Positions 34,662 to 44,558 of a stretch of DNA of 64,000 nt are shown in pieces. Source of the stretch: JAHDHW01 sp965220465 (lineage in GTDB: Bacteria; Bacteroidota; Bacteroidia; Chitinophagales; Saprospiraceae); assembly GCA_965220465.1 (NCBI GenBank), contig CBDCPZ010000023.1, forward strand, positions 248,001 through 312,000, read 5' to 3'. The translations under genes and the position numbers were made by a program. Position 1 is the stretch's first letter. Each line of letters starts with the position of its first letter. The notes beneath the pieces are model-generated. The model saw only the letters and a program-made list of their open reading frames with translations. It made no database searches and was not told the origin of the DNA.

Positions 34662-37600
34662 TTAATCATTCGTTTGTTTTTTTTGTTTTTTCTTCTTGCT
34701 CCTTAAGCTCGAAATAAAATCATTGAGACTATCGAATTCGCGCTGAACGCTAAAACCTAAACCGGTTTTGTTACGTCTTCCTTCAAGCGTCTCATCAGAA
34801 AGCTGATAAAAGTTAACTTTGAACCGTCTGTTTTTTGTAAGATAATATTCCAGTACAATATCTCCGGTAAAATAAGAGGAACTCTGATCAACATAACTAC
34901 CGCCTAAATTAACAGAAAAGCGATCGTTGAACAGATCAAATCGCTGGCGCAGTTCAAATTGATTGCCCGTTACCGTCAATCGACCGCCGGAAGGGGTCAG
35001 TACTTGATCAGCTTCGTAAACGCTCCAGTTTACCACAAAATCAACTCCTGAAATAAAATCTACATCGGTAAATACTTCAGACAACAATTCGGTGAGGTAC
35101 ATCGACAATTGGTTGGACAATAGCTCACTCAGGGTATTTGTGGCAATCATTCCCTGGCCACCTTGTGAGCCCCCGGAGTCATCTGGTAAAAAGCCACCAA
35201 CTACCAATAAGCCAAAAACTTGTCGATTCAACTCGTTTTGATCCTGACGGATTGTTCTTAATTTACTTTCAGCATAGTTTTTTAGTTCGCCTGTAAGGCT
35301 GGGGAATTCAATATCGAATTCAATTTCAGGTTGCATCAATTTCCCCTTTAAAGCCATGGTCAAATCAATCTCTGTTGGAGATCGGGCTTCTCCTTTTATA
35401 TTGTCGTCTTGTAAATACTCTATTATAAAATTATATACCGGTTTTCTGAGCCTCGCATATTGAGCTTCGATATCAATATCCGCACCGAAAGGGTCTCCAT
35501 TCCATGTTATAGAACCTCCTTTTTTTACCTTGAACGGTTTGTTGATCAGATTTAAAAGAGTAAATAAATAATCACCTTTTTCAATTTCATAGGTTCCATA
35601 AATATTGAAATCTCCTGATCGTGTTACTTTTATCTGGAGGTCTCCTGATCCATTACCTCTAATTATATCGCCGGCTTTTTCATCAATCAGAAGAAGGACA
35701 TGAGCGTCAGGTGTAATCGTCAAATTCATATCGACATTTACCCCTCGCAGATCAACCTGATTGCTTTCTTCTACTTCGATTTTCGCTTCTTTATTGATAA
35801 AACTGATAAAGCTTACTTCAGAAGCGCTTTGTGCAGAAACAAGTGGAATTTCCAGCTTAGTCCCTATTCCGGTGGTAGCATTTATGGTAATGTCTGTTTG
35901 TTGAAATGGTCCTTTGAATTGAACGTCTCCTCTTCCTTTTGCAAAGCCATAATATATATTATTATCTTTTTTCTTTGTGTCCAGGAATAAAAATTCATCA
36001 GAGTCCACACTAACATCCAAAGCAAAATTTTTGAGGTGATCATGTGTAATACCACCATAAACTAAGGCTTCATTACCGAGCGCGTCATAAAGTTTATTTC
36101 CGGTAGCATCGATAATGGAATTATTAATTTTCACGACACTAAAAGGGGCAGAATACCTGGTTTGAAGATAATCGATAGTAACCTCCATTCCGCTAACATA
36201 AGCATTTCCGTTAATATTTGGTTTTTTAAAAGCACCATCAAATCTCACGTCTGCGTTAACAGATCCTGTAGTTTCTGTTATCCCATTCAAAATGAAATAT
36301 TCCAAAATGGATAATGGATATTCCTTCAAAGTAACATCCTGTACAAAGTCGTTTGTATAAACTATATCTTCCGCTCGTTTTATTGGTGCTACATGACCAC
36401 TTGCCTTCAAAAGTCGGGAACCATTTGTAATTGAAAGATACGTTTCGATATTATCATTAAGACTGGGAATTGAAACGTCCAATCTCAGTTCTCCAAAATT
36501 GTCTCCATTAACAAACAAAGTATCAGCCATTGCTGTGGCATAAATATTTTCCAGTTTATAGATATTACCTGCTTCTAGCAAAACATAAAATTTGCCTCCA
36601 AAATCTAGCCTGTCATAATTCCAGGCTTCATCAATGAGTGATAAATCAAAGTTCTCAAGCGACATTGTTAATCCTGTGCCGTGTATACTTTCAATAACGA
36701 TTCGTTTTTCAAAATTCTGCATATCAAAATTTTGGGTTTCAACAAATCCTTTACCGAAACGGATAAAATTGTTTTCGGCAATATCCCATTGATCTTTAAA
36801 AATAAATAAGTTAGATGGTAAGAATTGAACCTGAAAGTAATCCTCAACCAGAAAAAACTTCCCGCGCAAGTTTAAATCATCAAAAATACTGGCAAAATTA
36901 GAGGAGTTTAATCGAAAGTTTATCGTATCTTTTTCCAAACTACCTCTAAAAACAATTGGTTCGAAATGTTGCTTTTCGTTAATACTGGTATGGAAAACAT
37001 CCAAACTGAAATTGCTAACATCCTTCTCTCCATTGACTTTAAAAGAAATATCATTGAAGCTAATGTTCTTAAATTTTAAACTTGGAACATTCAATTTGAA
37101 TTGTAGCGAATCGTTTGTATTATCAACATGTCCGGTAGCGGTTACATAATATAAAGTGTCTAATCCCGGATCAAGGAGATAGGTGAAATTTTTACTATTT
37201 GAAATTTCTAATGAAAAATCAAAATTACTTTCTTTAACCGCCTTTTCCCGATTATGAATATTAAAACGTTCAGAATATCCAGGAAAATTTCGATCGATAT
37301 AATGAGTAATCACCGCGGGTACTTCCTGAATATCAAAAATCCCGTCAAGATGTAATTTTAAGATATCTGAATCAATAGTCAGTTCTCTCTGGTTTTGGTA
37401 ATAAAGATTTGACTTTAATACAAGCGTGTCAAACTCAAAATTTTCTGCTTCGTCTCTAATCGCTTTAAAGTTTGAAACAGTACCGACCCCTTCAATGGTT
37501 GACAAATTCCTTCCCTCCAGATTTAGGTCAATATCTCCTGCTAAGACAATATTTTGCTTAGAAAGATTTATCGCTTTCAAATCCATTTTGTTAACATTTG

Positions 37601-39545
37601 CCTTAAAATCAAACTTGGGGATACTATCCACGAAGTCGATAAAACCTCTAAAAACAAAGTCAATATTGTCATCCTTAATGGTCAAGTTGCCATCAAACAG
37701 GTTTTTTTTCAGTTCTCCATCAAGTACAATATTTTCGTAAGAATAACCTTTGTAAGTAAAATTTGCAATTCTAGCTCCTAGCTTGGCTTCTACCGTTTCC
37801 AAAGTGAGCCCAATTCCATCTTTAACTTCGGACACGAAAGTGATTTTTCCAAAATCATCATTTCCTGTCCACTTTTTTAAATCAAAATCTAATAAAGACA
37901 GCTTACCAGAATAATCTGCCTGAGCTGCTCCTTTTCGGTAATTCAAATTCATATCCATCACAGCTTTACCAACGGCTGTGTTGAGTTCTCCATTTGTAAC
38001 AAAATCATTGAAGAACCCGTCAAATCTTCCTGTAAAACTGAAAAGCCCAAGTTTGTTGTAATTTTTTGGTGGATCAAAGCCTGGGACCAACATCCTCAAT
38101 GTGGTCATGTTTGTTGCAAAACGATCAATCTGAAGGTTAAGCAGTTCCTCATTCCGAACAGCAAGGTCACGTGAACTAAAGTCTCCTTTAAAAGAAACGC
38201 CCTTTCCAAGTTTAATTTCCAGGTTTTTTCCTCTGAGTTTATTTATAGTACCACTAACATCTCCGTTAATCTGAATAATTTCATCACGATTGTTGACAAA
38301 AAATTTATTGTTTTCCAAACCAGGAGCAAATACCATGATATCCTTTACGGCTACTTGAGAATGGTTAAACTTGGCTGTTATTCTGACTTTATTTTCAAAG
38401 TCTTTAAAGTCTTCAAAAGATTTATACTTTAAAATGATGGAGTTGCCCAAGTCACTGAAAGGCGTTTGTAATTGTAATCCATTTAATTCAATAACTTGAT
38501 TGGAGACACTGGCATCTTCGGAAGACAGATTATTTAAAACAAATCCACTTTCATCTCTAAAAGATAATTTTTTTAATTGAAAGCCGAAAACGTCATCTTT
38601 GAATTGCAGGCTATCCACATTCAAATTGATGTCAAAAACATTCAGGTGACGATAATTTAATATATCGTCAGGCGTCAGCTTTACGGGTTCTTTTCTGAGG
38701 TTATGCAATTCAAAAGTAGCGTTCACCAATTGGATTTGATCGATCAAACCAATAAAGGGATAGGAAGTTGAATCAATTTCGGCAACTGCTTCCGGATTAT
38801 CGCCATTTTGGATAGTAATTATTGCTTCTTCCAGAGATGCAGGAAGGTATTCGTTTTTATCATCAATTCGAATATTCGGTTGATCCAGTTTAAGGCTTTT
38901 AATATGAATGCGATTCTCGGGAAGATTTAGGTTCTCAAATTGAATTTCACCTTCGGCTAAATCAACTGAAATTAGTTCACCTTTGGCGATATCGTCTTTG
39001 AAAAATTTTATGTTCTTTAAATAAATACCATCAATATCCACCAAAAATGGTTTTTTGTTAGGATCAATTTGTGAGGTGTCTCCTTTCAAATAATTAAGAA
39101 TAAATTGTGCATTAGTAAATTGTTGGGCAGAATCCCTGAATAAGTTTATTTGTGCATCTTCAAGGTATAAATTGTCAATCTTGAGTTTTCCTCTGATTAA
39201 GGTAATTAGGTTAGTGTTAAAATTTGCTTTTAGACTTCCTGAGTATAATAGTGTATCTCCGCTTTGGTCTTTAATGACAAATTTTTCCAGAATCAATTTA
39301 TCAAAGAAATCAAAATCAATACGATTTATTGCGACGGTGGTTTTGAGTTCTTTTGAGAGGTAGTTGGTGACTTTGTTTACGAGAAAATTTTGTACGCCTT
39401 CATTTTGAAGAAGTATCCAGGAAAGGATAAAGAAAACCACAAAAAAATAAAGCAATCCTCTAAACACTTTAAGCACGCGCTTCACCATGCGTCGTCGCCT
39501 TAAGTTCGTCAGAAAAACCTCTATATCATTTTGCGTTTTACTCAT
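34662..39545 (-). CDS. TamB-like translocation/assembly module protein (DUF490)
   Basis: At 1627 residues this is the largest gene here. One transmembrane helix (about residues 27-46) follows a basic N-terminus (LRRRRMVKR), with the rest predicted to lie in the periplasm: repeated beta-strand segments typical of the beta-taco/groove architecture of TamB, AsmA and VPS13-like bridges, and a C-terminal DUF490 domain (about 1250-1600) including DVDFISGVDFVVNWSVYE and QRFDLFNDRFSVNLGGSYVD, then a Lys-rich tail. In proteobacteria TamB with TamA or BamA links the membranes for lipid and barrel transport; Bacteroidota homologues usually pair with a separate BamA/TamA-like gene, which is not present here. 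Monocistronic as far as visible. Confidence 0.9.
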   Translation of the reverse strand: MSKTQNDIEVFLTNLRRRRMVKRVLKVFRGLLYFFVVFFILSWILLQNEGVQNFLVNKVTNYLSKELKTTVAINRIDFDFFDKLILEKFVIKDQSGDTLLYSGSLKANFNTNLITLIRGKLKIDNLYLEDAQINLFRDSAQQFTNAQFILNYLKGDTSQIDPNKKPFLVDIDGIYLKNIKFFKDDIAKGELISVDLAEGEIQFENLNLPENRIHIKSLKLDQPNIRIDDKNEYLPASLEEAIITIQNGDNPEAVAEIDSTSYPFIGLIDQIQLVNATFELHNLRKEPVKLTPDDILNYRHLNVFDINLNVDSLQFKDDVFGFQLKKLSFRDESGFVLNNLSSEDASVSNQVIELNGLQLQTPFSDLGNSIILKYKSFEDFKDFENKVRITAKFNHSQVAVKDIMVFAPGLENNKFFVNNRDEIIQINGDVSGTINKLRGKNLEIKLGKGVSFKGDFSSRDLAVRNEELLNLQIDRFATNMTTLRMLVPGFDPPKNYNKLGLFSFTGRFDGFFNDFVTNGELNTAVGKAVMDMNLNYRKGAAQADYSGKLSLLDFDLKKWTGNDDFGKITFVSEVKDGIGLTLETVEAKLGARIANFTYKGYSYENIVLDGELKKNLFDGNLTIKDDNIDFVFRGFIDFVDSIPKFDFKANVNKMDLKAINLSKQNIVLAGDIDLNLEGRNLSTIEGVGTVSNFKAIRDEAENFEFDTLVLKSNLYYQNQRELTIDSDILKLHLDGIFDIQEVPAVITHYIDRNFPGYSERFNIHNREKAVKESNFDFSLEISNSKNFTYLLDPGLDTLYYVTATGHVDNTNDSLQFKLNVPSLKFKNISFNDISFKVNGEKDVSNFSLDVFHTSINEKQHFEPIVFRGSLEKDTINFRLNSSNFASIFDDLNLRGKFFLVEDYFQVQFLPSNLFIFKDQWDIAENNFIRFGKGFVETQNFDMQNFEKRIVIESIHGTGLTMSLENFDLSLIDEAWNYDRLDFGGKFYVLLEAGNIYKLENIYATAMADTLFVNGDNFGELRLDVSIPSLNDNIETYLSITNGSRLLKASGHVAPIKRAEDIVYTNDFVQDVTLKEYPLSILEYFILNGITETTGSVNADVRFDGAFKKPNINGNAYVSGMEVTIDYLQTRYSAPFSVVKINNSIIDATGNKLYDALGNEALVYGGITHDHLKNFALDVSVDSDEFLFLDTKKKDNNIYYGFAKGRGDVQFKGPFQQTDITINATTGIGTKLEIPLVSAQSASEVSFISFINKEAKIEVEESNQVDLRGVNVDMNLTITPDAHVLLLIDEKAGDIIRGNGSGDLQIKVTRSGDFNIYGTYEIEKGDYLFTLLNLINKPFKVKKGGSITWNGDPFGADIDIEAQYARLRKPVYNFIIEYLQDDNIKGEARSPTEIDLTMALKGKLMQPEIEFDIEFPSLTGELKNYAESKLRTIRQDQNELNRQVFGLLVVGGFLPDDSGGSQGGQGMIATNTLSELLSNQLSMYLTELLSEVFTDVDFISGVDFVVNWSVYEADQVLTPSGGRLTVTGNQFELRQRFDLFNDRFSVNLGGSYVDQSSSYFTGDIVLEYYLTKNRRFKVNFYQLSDETLEGRRNKTGLGFSVQREFDSLNDFISSLRSKKKKQKKQTND

Positions 39546-39662
39546 AAATTCTTTTCGACTCTCCTTTCAAATATTTTATTTCATCTTTTAAATAATAGAA
39601 CTCTAAATTTAGGAAAATTCATCTCACCTAATTTATCTTTAACGATTTTTTAAACAAGCGAT

Positions 39663-40631
39663 TTATTCTCCATTCACTATAAAATTTAATGCTCTTTTTT
39701 CGGACCAATAGAAACCATTTTCGTCAGAAGAAACAAAACCAACATGGCCGCCCCGGCTAGGTACTTCCAGATGGAATAAAGGGTTTCGTTTTGCTTCTTC
39801 AAAAGGATAACATTCTTTACTCAAAAAAGAATCATCAGAAGCGTTAATGATAAGAAACGGGATCTTTATATTGTTTAAAAAAGGTTTACTACTTGCACGA
39901 GTCCAATAATCTAAAGCATTTTTAAAACTAAAAACCGGAGCAGTAAATGCATTGTCAAAATCTTCAAATGTTCTGGAACGATAAACTTGCCTTAAATCAA
40001 TGTTTTTTATTGCTAAATGCTCTTTCGCTTTTACTTTCGCTTTTAACGATTCCATAAATTTTCTCATATAAACCGTGTTGTTCCATTTTGCCAATTTTCT
40101 GCTGGCGGTAATTAAATCACAAGGAACAGAAAATGCGACTGCTTTTTTAATTTTGTCAGAAAGATTTTCATTTTCCTCACCAAGATATTTTAAGATAACA
40201 TTCGCGCCCAAGCTGAAGCCCAAAAGCACAATTTCGCTGTAAAAGCCTTCTTTTAAAATGCTTTGCAAAATAAATCGCAAGTCATTTGTTTCACCTGTGT
40301 GATAAGACCGAAATTTTCGGTTGGGTTCTCCGCTGCAACCTCGAAAATTTATACCCATGCCATCCCATCCGTTTAAATTAAAGAGTCGAATCGGGGCTTT
40401 TATATAAGGTCTGTGCGCACTTCCTTCAAGTCCGTGTAATGCGATAAGTAATTTATTTGAACCTTTTTTGGACCAATCCAAATCAATAAAATCTCCATCC
40501 ACTAATTCTAATCTTTGCCTTTGATATTTTACGCCATTTACTTTTCTGAGTAAAGCTGGAAATATAGTTTGCAAATGATTATTTCTAATATAAAATGGAG
40601 GTTGAAAACTTGAGTTTGTATAAACAGGCAT
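39663..40631 (-). CDS. YheT-like alpha/beta hydrolase
   Basis: A 322-residue cytosolic alpha/beta-hydrolase of the YheT/ABHD1-3 family. Motifs: NNHLQTIFPALLR near the N-terminus, LHGLEGSAHRPY (oxyanion region), INFRGCSGEPN, the nucleophile GFSLGANVILKYLG, an Asp in NASDDSFL and His in RGGHVGFV. Members are lipid or ester hydrolases; the bacterial substrate is unknown. I chose ATG 40631; an in-frame TTG five codons upstream is possible. Separated by about 130 bp from its upstream minus-strand neighbour. Confidence 0.9.
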   Translation of the reverse strand: MPVYTNSSFQPPFYIRNNHLQTIFPALLRKVNGVKYQRQRLELVDGDFIDLDWSKKGSNKLLIALHGLEGSAHRPYIKAPIRLFNLNGWDGMGINFRGCSGEPNRKFRSYHTGETNDLRFILQSILKEGFYSEIVLLGFSLGANVILKYLGEENENLSDKIKKAVAFSVPCDLITASRKLAKWNNTVYMRKFMESLKAKVKAKEHLAIKNIDLRQVYRSRTFEDFDNAFTAPVFSFKNALDYWTRASSKPFLNNIKIPFLIINASDDSFLSKECYPFEEAKRNPLFHLEVPSRGGHVGFVSSDENGFYWSEKRALNFIVNGE

Positions 40632-40758
40632 ATTTTTCCAATTCAATTTTTTTAGCTTGCAAAAGGGAAAACAAATGGTTTTAGAACATCATAATCTATT
40701 GATTATCACAACATAACTAAATTCACTTATTTTTATTAATTAACCAGGGCTTTGTTTT

Positions 40759-41937
40759 TTATTTTCCTAAAAGTTTAGGACAAGGAAATGAAGTAATTGT
40801 ATCCTTTTCTTTGTTCCATCGATCAACTTCCAACAATTCTAATCCCGCAAGTTCGGGCTTTTCAATGCAAAGACAAAGTTCTTTTCCAACTTGAAGAAGC
40901 CTTTTTCTGCTTTTATAGGCTGCAACTTTTAACTCAAAAAACACCCAATTGTCCAGAATTATTCTCTGCATTTTAGTGCTTGGAGTGACATGCACAAACT
41001 TTTCTTTTACACTAGTTGGAACACAATCCGTTTGTTTTTCTTGATAGTAAAAAATGCCTTCAGGACTAACCCCAGAATACATTTTAAAGGATAATTGTTC
41101 ATCCCACGCTCCAAAAAAATTAAAAAGGGGCATTACGCCGAAAAGTATGAGAATGATTGAAAACATGAGGTTTGTCCGAAAAATTTCAAACAGGCTATTA
41201 ATAATAGACTCTTGGTTTTTATAAAAAAGTAAATAAAGTAAAACAATCATACAAATATTCCAGGGCCAGACCACGTGATTCCAATTATAACCTATTGGGC
41301 TTAAAATAATCAAGATAATTATATGCAACGAAATTCCTAAAAGCACCGCAATTGGTCGAGTTCGACTAAAAAATAAACCCAAGCCGATCAATGTTTCTAG
41401 AATTGCAGTAAAATATGCCAAATTGGAATTGTTGAGCGCAAAAGCCTCTAAACCAATAGGTTCCATAAGCCATGGAAAAGTGTCTTCAACAAAATAAATA
41501 TTCAATTTATGAATTCCGCTCCACCAATAAACGCAAATGATGATAAGCTGTAAGATTTTGATTGTGAACTTTTCATTGAGGTTTTTTGAACTAAATAGTA
41601 CAAAAAGCATGATAGTTAATTCATAAAACCAAACCTGGAGCCGATTGATATCGTTTAGAATAAAAAGGATGGCTAGCAATACAAACAATGCAGCAATGTA
41701 GCGATTAGCTTTGCCAATGATGAATGCAACCAAACATGTGAGGAGAGCTAAAAAGATGGGCAATCCTGCAGAATCAACAAACGTTAATGGAAAGTTTTCA
41801 AAGGTTGAAATTTTAGGATAAAAGCGTTCATTATCAAGCCAAAGTTGATGACAAATCAACAATTGTAAAAAAAGACACAAACTTATAACAGCAATTAATT
41901 TGTCTTTTAAGGCCCATTGATTTTTTAAAATCAACAA
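40759..41937 (-). CDS. Multi-pass membrane protein (HTTM-like)
   Basis: A 392-residue integral membrane protein with about eight hydrophobic segments (first near residues 14-32) followed by a soluble C-terminal ~120 residues. The arrangement, with WWSGIHKLN and an ILETLIGLGLFF helix, recalls HTTM/vitamin K-dependent carboxylase-like or DoxX-like membrane proteins, but I cannot assign a reaction. It lies 4 bp downstream of the SPOR-like membrane protein gene, so the two are almost certainly cotranscribed and possibly functionally linked. Confidence 0.55.
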   Translation of the reverse strand: MLILKNQWALKDKLIAVISLCLFLQLLICHQLWLDNERFYPKISTFENFPLTFVDSAGLPIFLALLTCLVAFIIGKANRYIAALFVLLAILFILNDINRLQVWFYELTIMLFVLFSSKNLNEKFTIKILQLIIICVYWWSGIHKLNIYFVEDTFPWLMEPIGLEAFALNNSNLAYFTAILETLIGLGLFFSRTRPIAVLLGISLHIIILIILSPIGYNWNHVVWPWNICMIVLLYLLFYKNQESIINSLFEIFRTNLMFSIILILFGVMPLFNFFGAWDEQLSFKMYSGVSPEGIFYYQEKQTDCVPTSVKEKFVHVTPSTKMQRIILDNWVFFELKVAAYKSRKRLLQVGKELCLCIEKPELAGLELLEVDRWNKEKDTITSFPCPKLLGK

Positions 41938-41941
41938 AGAA

Positions 41942-43363
41942 TTATGGCTTTTGGAGCGTTACGGGGCGAATTTGCAAATCACCTTTTGCAAATTTGAATT
42001 TCCTTTGGAGGCTCTTGGCGATTAGAACGGCTTCTCCCCTTTTGTCAAAAAGAAAATCAATAAAAATAATATAATCCGATTGATCTTCCGTAAAACAACT
42101 GGTTGACATGCAATTTGCATTAAGGCCTCTTTGATTCAGTTTTTTGATACTTTTCTTTGCCATTTCAATCGAAGAATACACTCCTTCCTGAATGAGAAAC
42201 TTAGTGCCGGTATAATTGAAAAACCGTTCACATTCATAAGCTACGATTTCGCCATCAAGTGTTGTGATGAGGATTTCGACATTTGAGAATTCACCGGCTA
42301 AATTTTCAGCATTGCTTCCTTTTTCTGTAAAAACTTCATCAATTGGTTCCTCTTCTGCAACAAGAATATAAGGTTGAGCTTTGCTATTTCCAGATTCAAC
42401 AAATGGAGTATCAACAACAAAATCACTTGTTTCGGGTGAGGTAGTTTTCGCTTTTTCTGCTAGCTCTTTTTCATATTTTATTTCATCAACATAGGCAATG
42501 TCCGCATCTTGTGCTTCTTTATAAAAAATACCAGAAATAATAAAGATAGCAATCAAACTTAGAAGGATTTGATTCCAGTAAACCCGCTGATATCTCAACA
42601 AAGAAGCTTTTGATCTTTGGCTTGTCAACTTAGAGGAGAGATTATTCCACCAAAGTTTGAATTGTTCTCTTATACTTCGCTGAACCGCAATATCGCTGTT
42701 TGTAAAACTCATTGTACTTCTTTTTTTACCAAACACATCTTGTCGTGATGGAGTGATAAGCACATGAGTTTCAAGATAATCATCAACGACAACCAAACCA
42801 AAGCCATTGATAACGCACTGATCTTTTAGCTCTTTTAAATTAGAGTCTGTTGGTTCTTCAAATACATCCTCAGCGATCGCAATCCATTGTTCATCAGCGT
42901 GATATCTTTTAAACTGCTCAACCGCATAAATGTATCGATATCTTTTAAGCCATTGAAATAAGTATTGATAAGCAAGGAAAGTTATTCCAAATATTCCCAC
43001 CAGCAAACTGATGCTTCCCAGCCATCCGATTTGTTTTACTGTAAAATGATCATAATAAAACCCATAACTAAGCACTAAACTGGAAAGTAAAAAGGAAATT
43101 GCCAGGCTGTCCCACAAAAGGACTCTAGATTGGATTTTGAATAACACCTCGTTTTTGGTTTCTCGTGAAGTGGCTTCAAAAGTTGCCAAAAAAGTTAATC
43201 CATCTTCCTGAAGGAAAGAAAGTGAGCCATCGACAATAATTCCATCACTTGTTTCTTGATCGAAAGTTGAGGTGGTCTTTCCAACGCGCGGCCTAAACTT
43301 GTAATAAGCTTTGAAAAAACTGAGTGCGGCTTTCTTGATAGTATTCTCTGAGAGGTGCTCCAA
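41942..43363 (-). CDS. Membrane protein of unknown function with a SPOR-like C-terminus
   Basis: A 473-residue protein that I do not recognise as a named family. The N-terminal ~90 residues look soluble (IIVDGSLSFLQEDG...TFLATFEATSRETK). Three hydrophobic segments follow (about 86-104, 112-132, 262-280), the first two separated by a very short loop. A mid region has HVLITPSRQDVFGKKRS. The C-terminal ~95 residues (FLIQEGVYSSIEMAKKSIKKL, NCMSTSCF, IFIDFLFDKRGEA) resemble a SPOR-like alpha/beta repeat used to bind denuded peptidoglycan, though this is only a structural impression. Acidic Glu-rich linker in between. It is the upstream gene of a pair with the HTTM-like protein. Confidence 0.6.
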   Translation of the reverse strand: MEHLSENTIKKAALSFFKAYYKFRPRVGKTTSTFDQETSDGIIVDGSLSFLQEDGLTFLATFEATSRETKNEVLFKIQSRVLLWDSLAISFLLSSLVLSYGFYYDHFTVKQIGWLGSISLLVGIFGITFLAYQYLFQWLKRYRYIYAVEQFKRYHADEQWIAIAEDVFEEPTDSNLKELKDQCVINGFGLVVVDDYLETHVLITPSRQDVFGKKRSTMSFTNSDIAVQRSIREQFKLWWNNLSSKLTSQRSKASLLRYQRVYWNQILLSLIAIFIISGIFYKEAQDADIAYVDEIKYEKELAEKAKTTSPETSDFVVDTPFVESGNSKAQPYILVAEEEPIDEVFTEKGSNAENLAGEFSNVEILITTLDGEIVAYECERFFNYTGTKFLIQEGVYSSIEMAKKSIKKLNQRGLNANCMSTSCFTEDQSDYIIFIDFLFDKRGEAVLIAKSLQRKFKFAKGDLQIRPVTLQKP

Positions 43364-43427
43364 AGTGATTAATTAATTTTTAAAACTCCTATAAAGATAA
43401 GTATTTAGGAATTAAAGTGGAAGTATT

Positions 43428-44270
43428 TCAAATTGCTTCCACTTGTTGCCATAGTTTAATTGTTTGTTTCGCTTCTTTCGCATCATGTACTCTTAAAATT
43501 TTTGAACCTTGTTGAAGTGCAATCATGTGTAAAGCGGTTGTTCCATTCAATGCATCTTTCGGGTTGACATTCAATACTTTGCAAATCATTGATTTTCTGG
43601 AAATTCCAGCTAATATCGGCAAATCCAGAATTTTAAACGCATGCAGGTTTTTTAATAATTCAAAATTATGCTCTACTGTTTTTCCAAATCCAAACCCCGG
43701 ATCAACGACAATATCTTTTACGCCAACGCTCCTTAAGTCATCCACTTTTGATATCATAAAATCAACGACTTCTTCAACTACATTGTTGTAATTCGGTTGC
43801 TTTTGCATGTTTGCCGGCTTTCCCTGCATATGCATCAAAATATAAGGAACTCCTAATTCACCAACTGTTGAAAACAACTTGTCATCAAATTGTCCGGCGG
43901 AAATATCATTGACAATCGAAGCACCAAATTCAATGGCTGCAATAGCGACTTTTGATCGGAATGTATCAATTGAAAGAATTGTTTCATGAAATTCCTTTTG
44001 AATTGATTTTATAACGGGAACCACTCTTTTAATTTCTTCCTCTGCATCCACTTCAAGCGCACCTGGCCTCGTGGAAACGCCACCAATGTCAAGCACATCG
44101 GCACCTTCATTGATCATTTTTTCAGCCTGATTCAGTATTTTTTTATCAGAATTAAGTTTTCCGCCATCGTAAAAAGAATCAGGCGTGATATTCAAAATTC
44201 CCATCACTATCGGAGTAGATAAATCTAATAATCTACCATTGCAATTGATCGTAGTTTGTGGTTCAAGCAT
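43428..44270 (-). CDS. folP: Dihydropteroate synthase
   Basis: A 280-residue cytosolic enzyme joining 6-hydroxymethyl-dihydropterin pyrophosphate to p-aminobenzoate in folate synthesis; target of sulfonamides. Motifs: MGILNITPDSFYDGG (residues 23-37), DIGGVSTRPGA, SIDTFRSKVA, VNDISAG, LMHMQGKPANMQ, DPGFGFGKT, GISRKSMI and a C-terminal LRVHD. The length is normal. A consensus -7 box lies 48 bases upstream of the start, and a separate small-ORF-plus-terminator unit lies beyond it. No other fol gene is adjacent. Confidence 0.97.
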   Translation of the reverse strand: MLEPQTTINCNGRLLDLSTPIVMGILNITPDSFYDGGKLNSDKKILNQAEKMINEGADVLDIGGVSTRPGALEVDAEEEIKRVVPVIKSIQKEFHETILSIDTFRSKVAIAAIEFGASIVNDISAGQFDDKLFSTVGELGVPYILMHMQGKPANMQKQPNYNNVVEEVVDFMISKVDDLRSVGVKDIVVDPGFGFGKTVEHNFELLKNLHAFKILDLPILAGISRKSMICKVLNVNPKDALNGTTALHMIALQQGSKILRVHDAKEAKQTIKLWQQVEAI

Positions 44271-44317
44271 TTTAAACTGCTAAATTATCTTACATTTTGT
44301 AAAAATGGCGATTTATC

Positions 44318-44325
44318 CAAAAATA
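44318..44325 (-). promoter_or_regulatory. -7 promoter box for folP
   Basis: TATTTTTG on the minus strand matches TAnnTTTG, 48 bases upstream of the folP ATG and downstream of the small-ORF terminator, suggesting that folP has its own promoter. Confidence 0.4.
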
Positions 44326-44374
44326 GAACAAATGGATTAAAAAGTTGAAACAATGTTACAAGAAGAGAGGTTAA

Positions 44375-44413
44375 ACTAAAAAAGTCGTATTGCATTGAAA
44401 GCGATACGACTTT
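44375..44413 (-). terminator. Minus-strand rho-independent terminator after the small ORF
   Basis: Arms 44381-44393 and 44401-44413 form a 13-bp stem (AAAGTCGTAT core, one G-T wobble) around a 7-nt loop. On the minus strand it runs directly into six or more Ts. It lies between two divergent annotated genes, so it terminates neither; it fits a minus-strand transcript coming from the 39-codon ORF. Confidence 0.7.
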
Positions 44414-44438
44414 ATCATCACAGAAAACTAACTATCAC

Positions 44439-44558
44439 CTATAAGAAATTTAAAATGTACCTGATGAAAAATGGTACTAAAAAGTAAACAACATAACAAA
44501 CAAAACTATAATTTGAACGCCTTGGGCGATTGGTTTGCTGCTTAAATTGAAGGCTCAT
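44439..44558 (-). CDS. Small membrane protein, 39 residues, unknown function
   Basis: ATG at 44558-44556 opens a 39-codon frame ending at TAG (44441-44439). The peptide has a polar, basic N-terminal half (MSLQFKQQTNRPRRSNY) and one hydrophobic segment (SFVCYVVYFLVPFFIRYILNFL region, split by a single Arg), a typical single-span small membrane protein with a positive-inside N-terminus. A rho-independent terminator on the same strand begins 26 bases after the stop, and folP with its own -7 box lies beyond. This complete transcription-unit layout inside a 482-bp intergenic gap is the main support. A regulatory leader peptide for folP or a noncoding RNA remain alternatives. No family is recognised. 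Confidence 0.5.
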   Translation of the reverse strand: MSLQFKQQTNRPRRSNYSFVCYVVYFLVPFFIRYILNFL

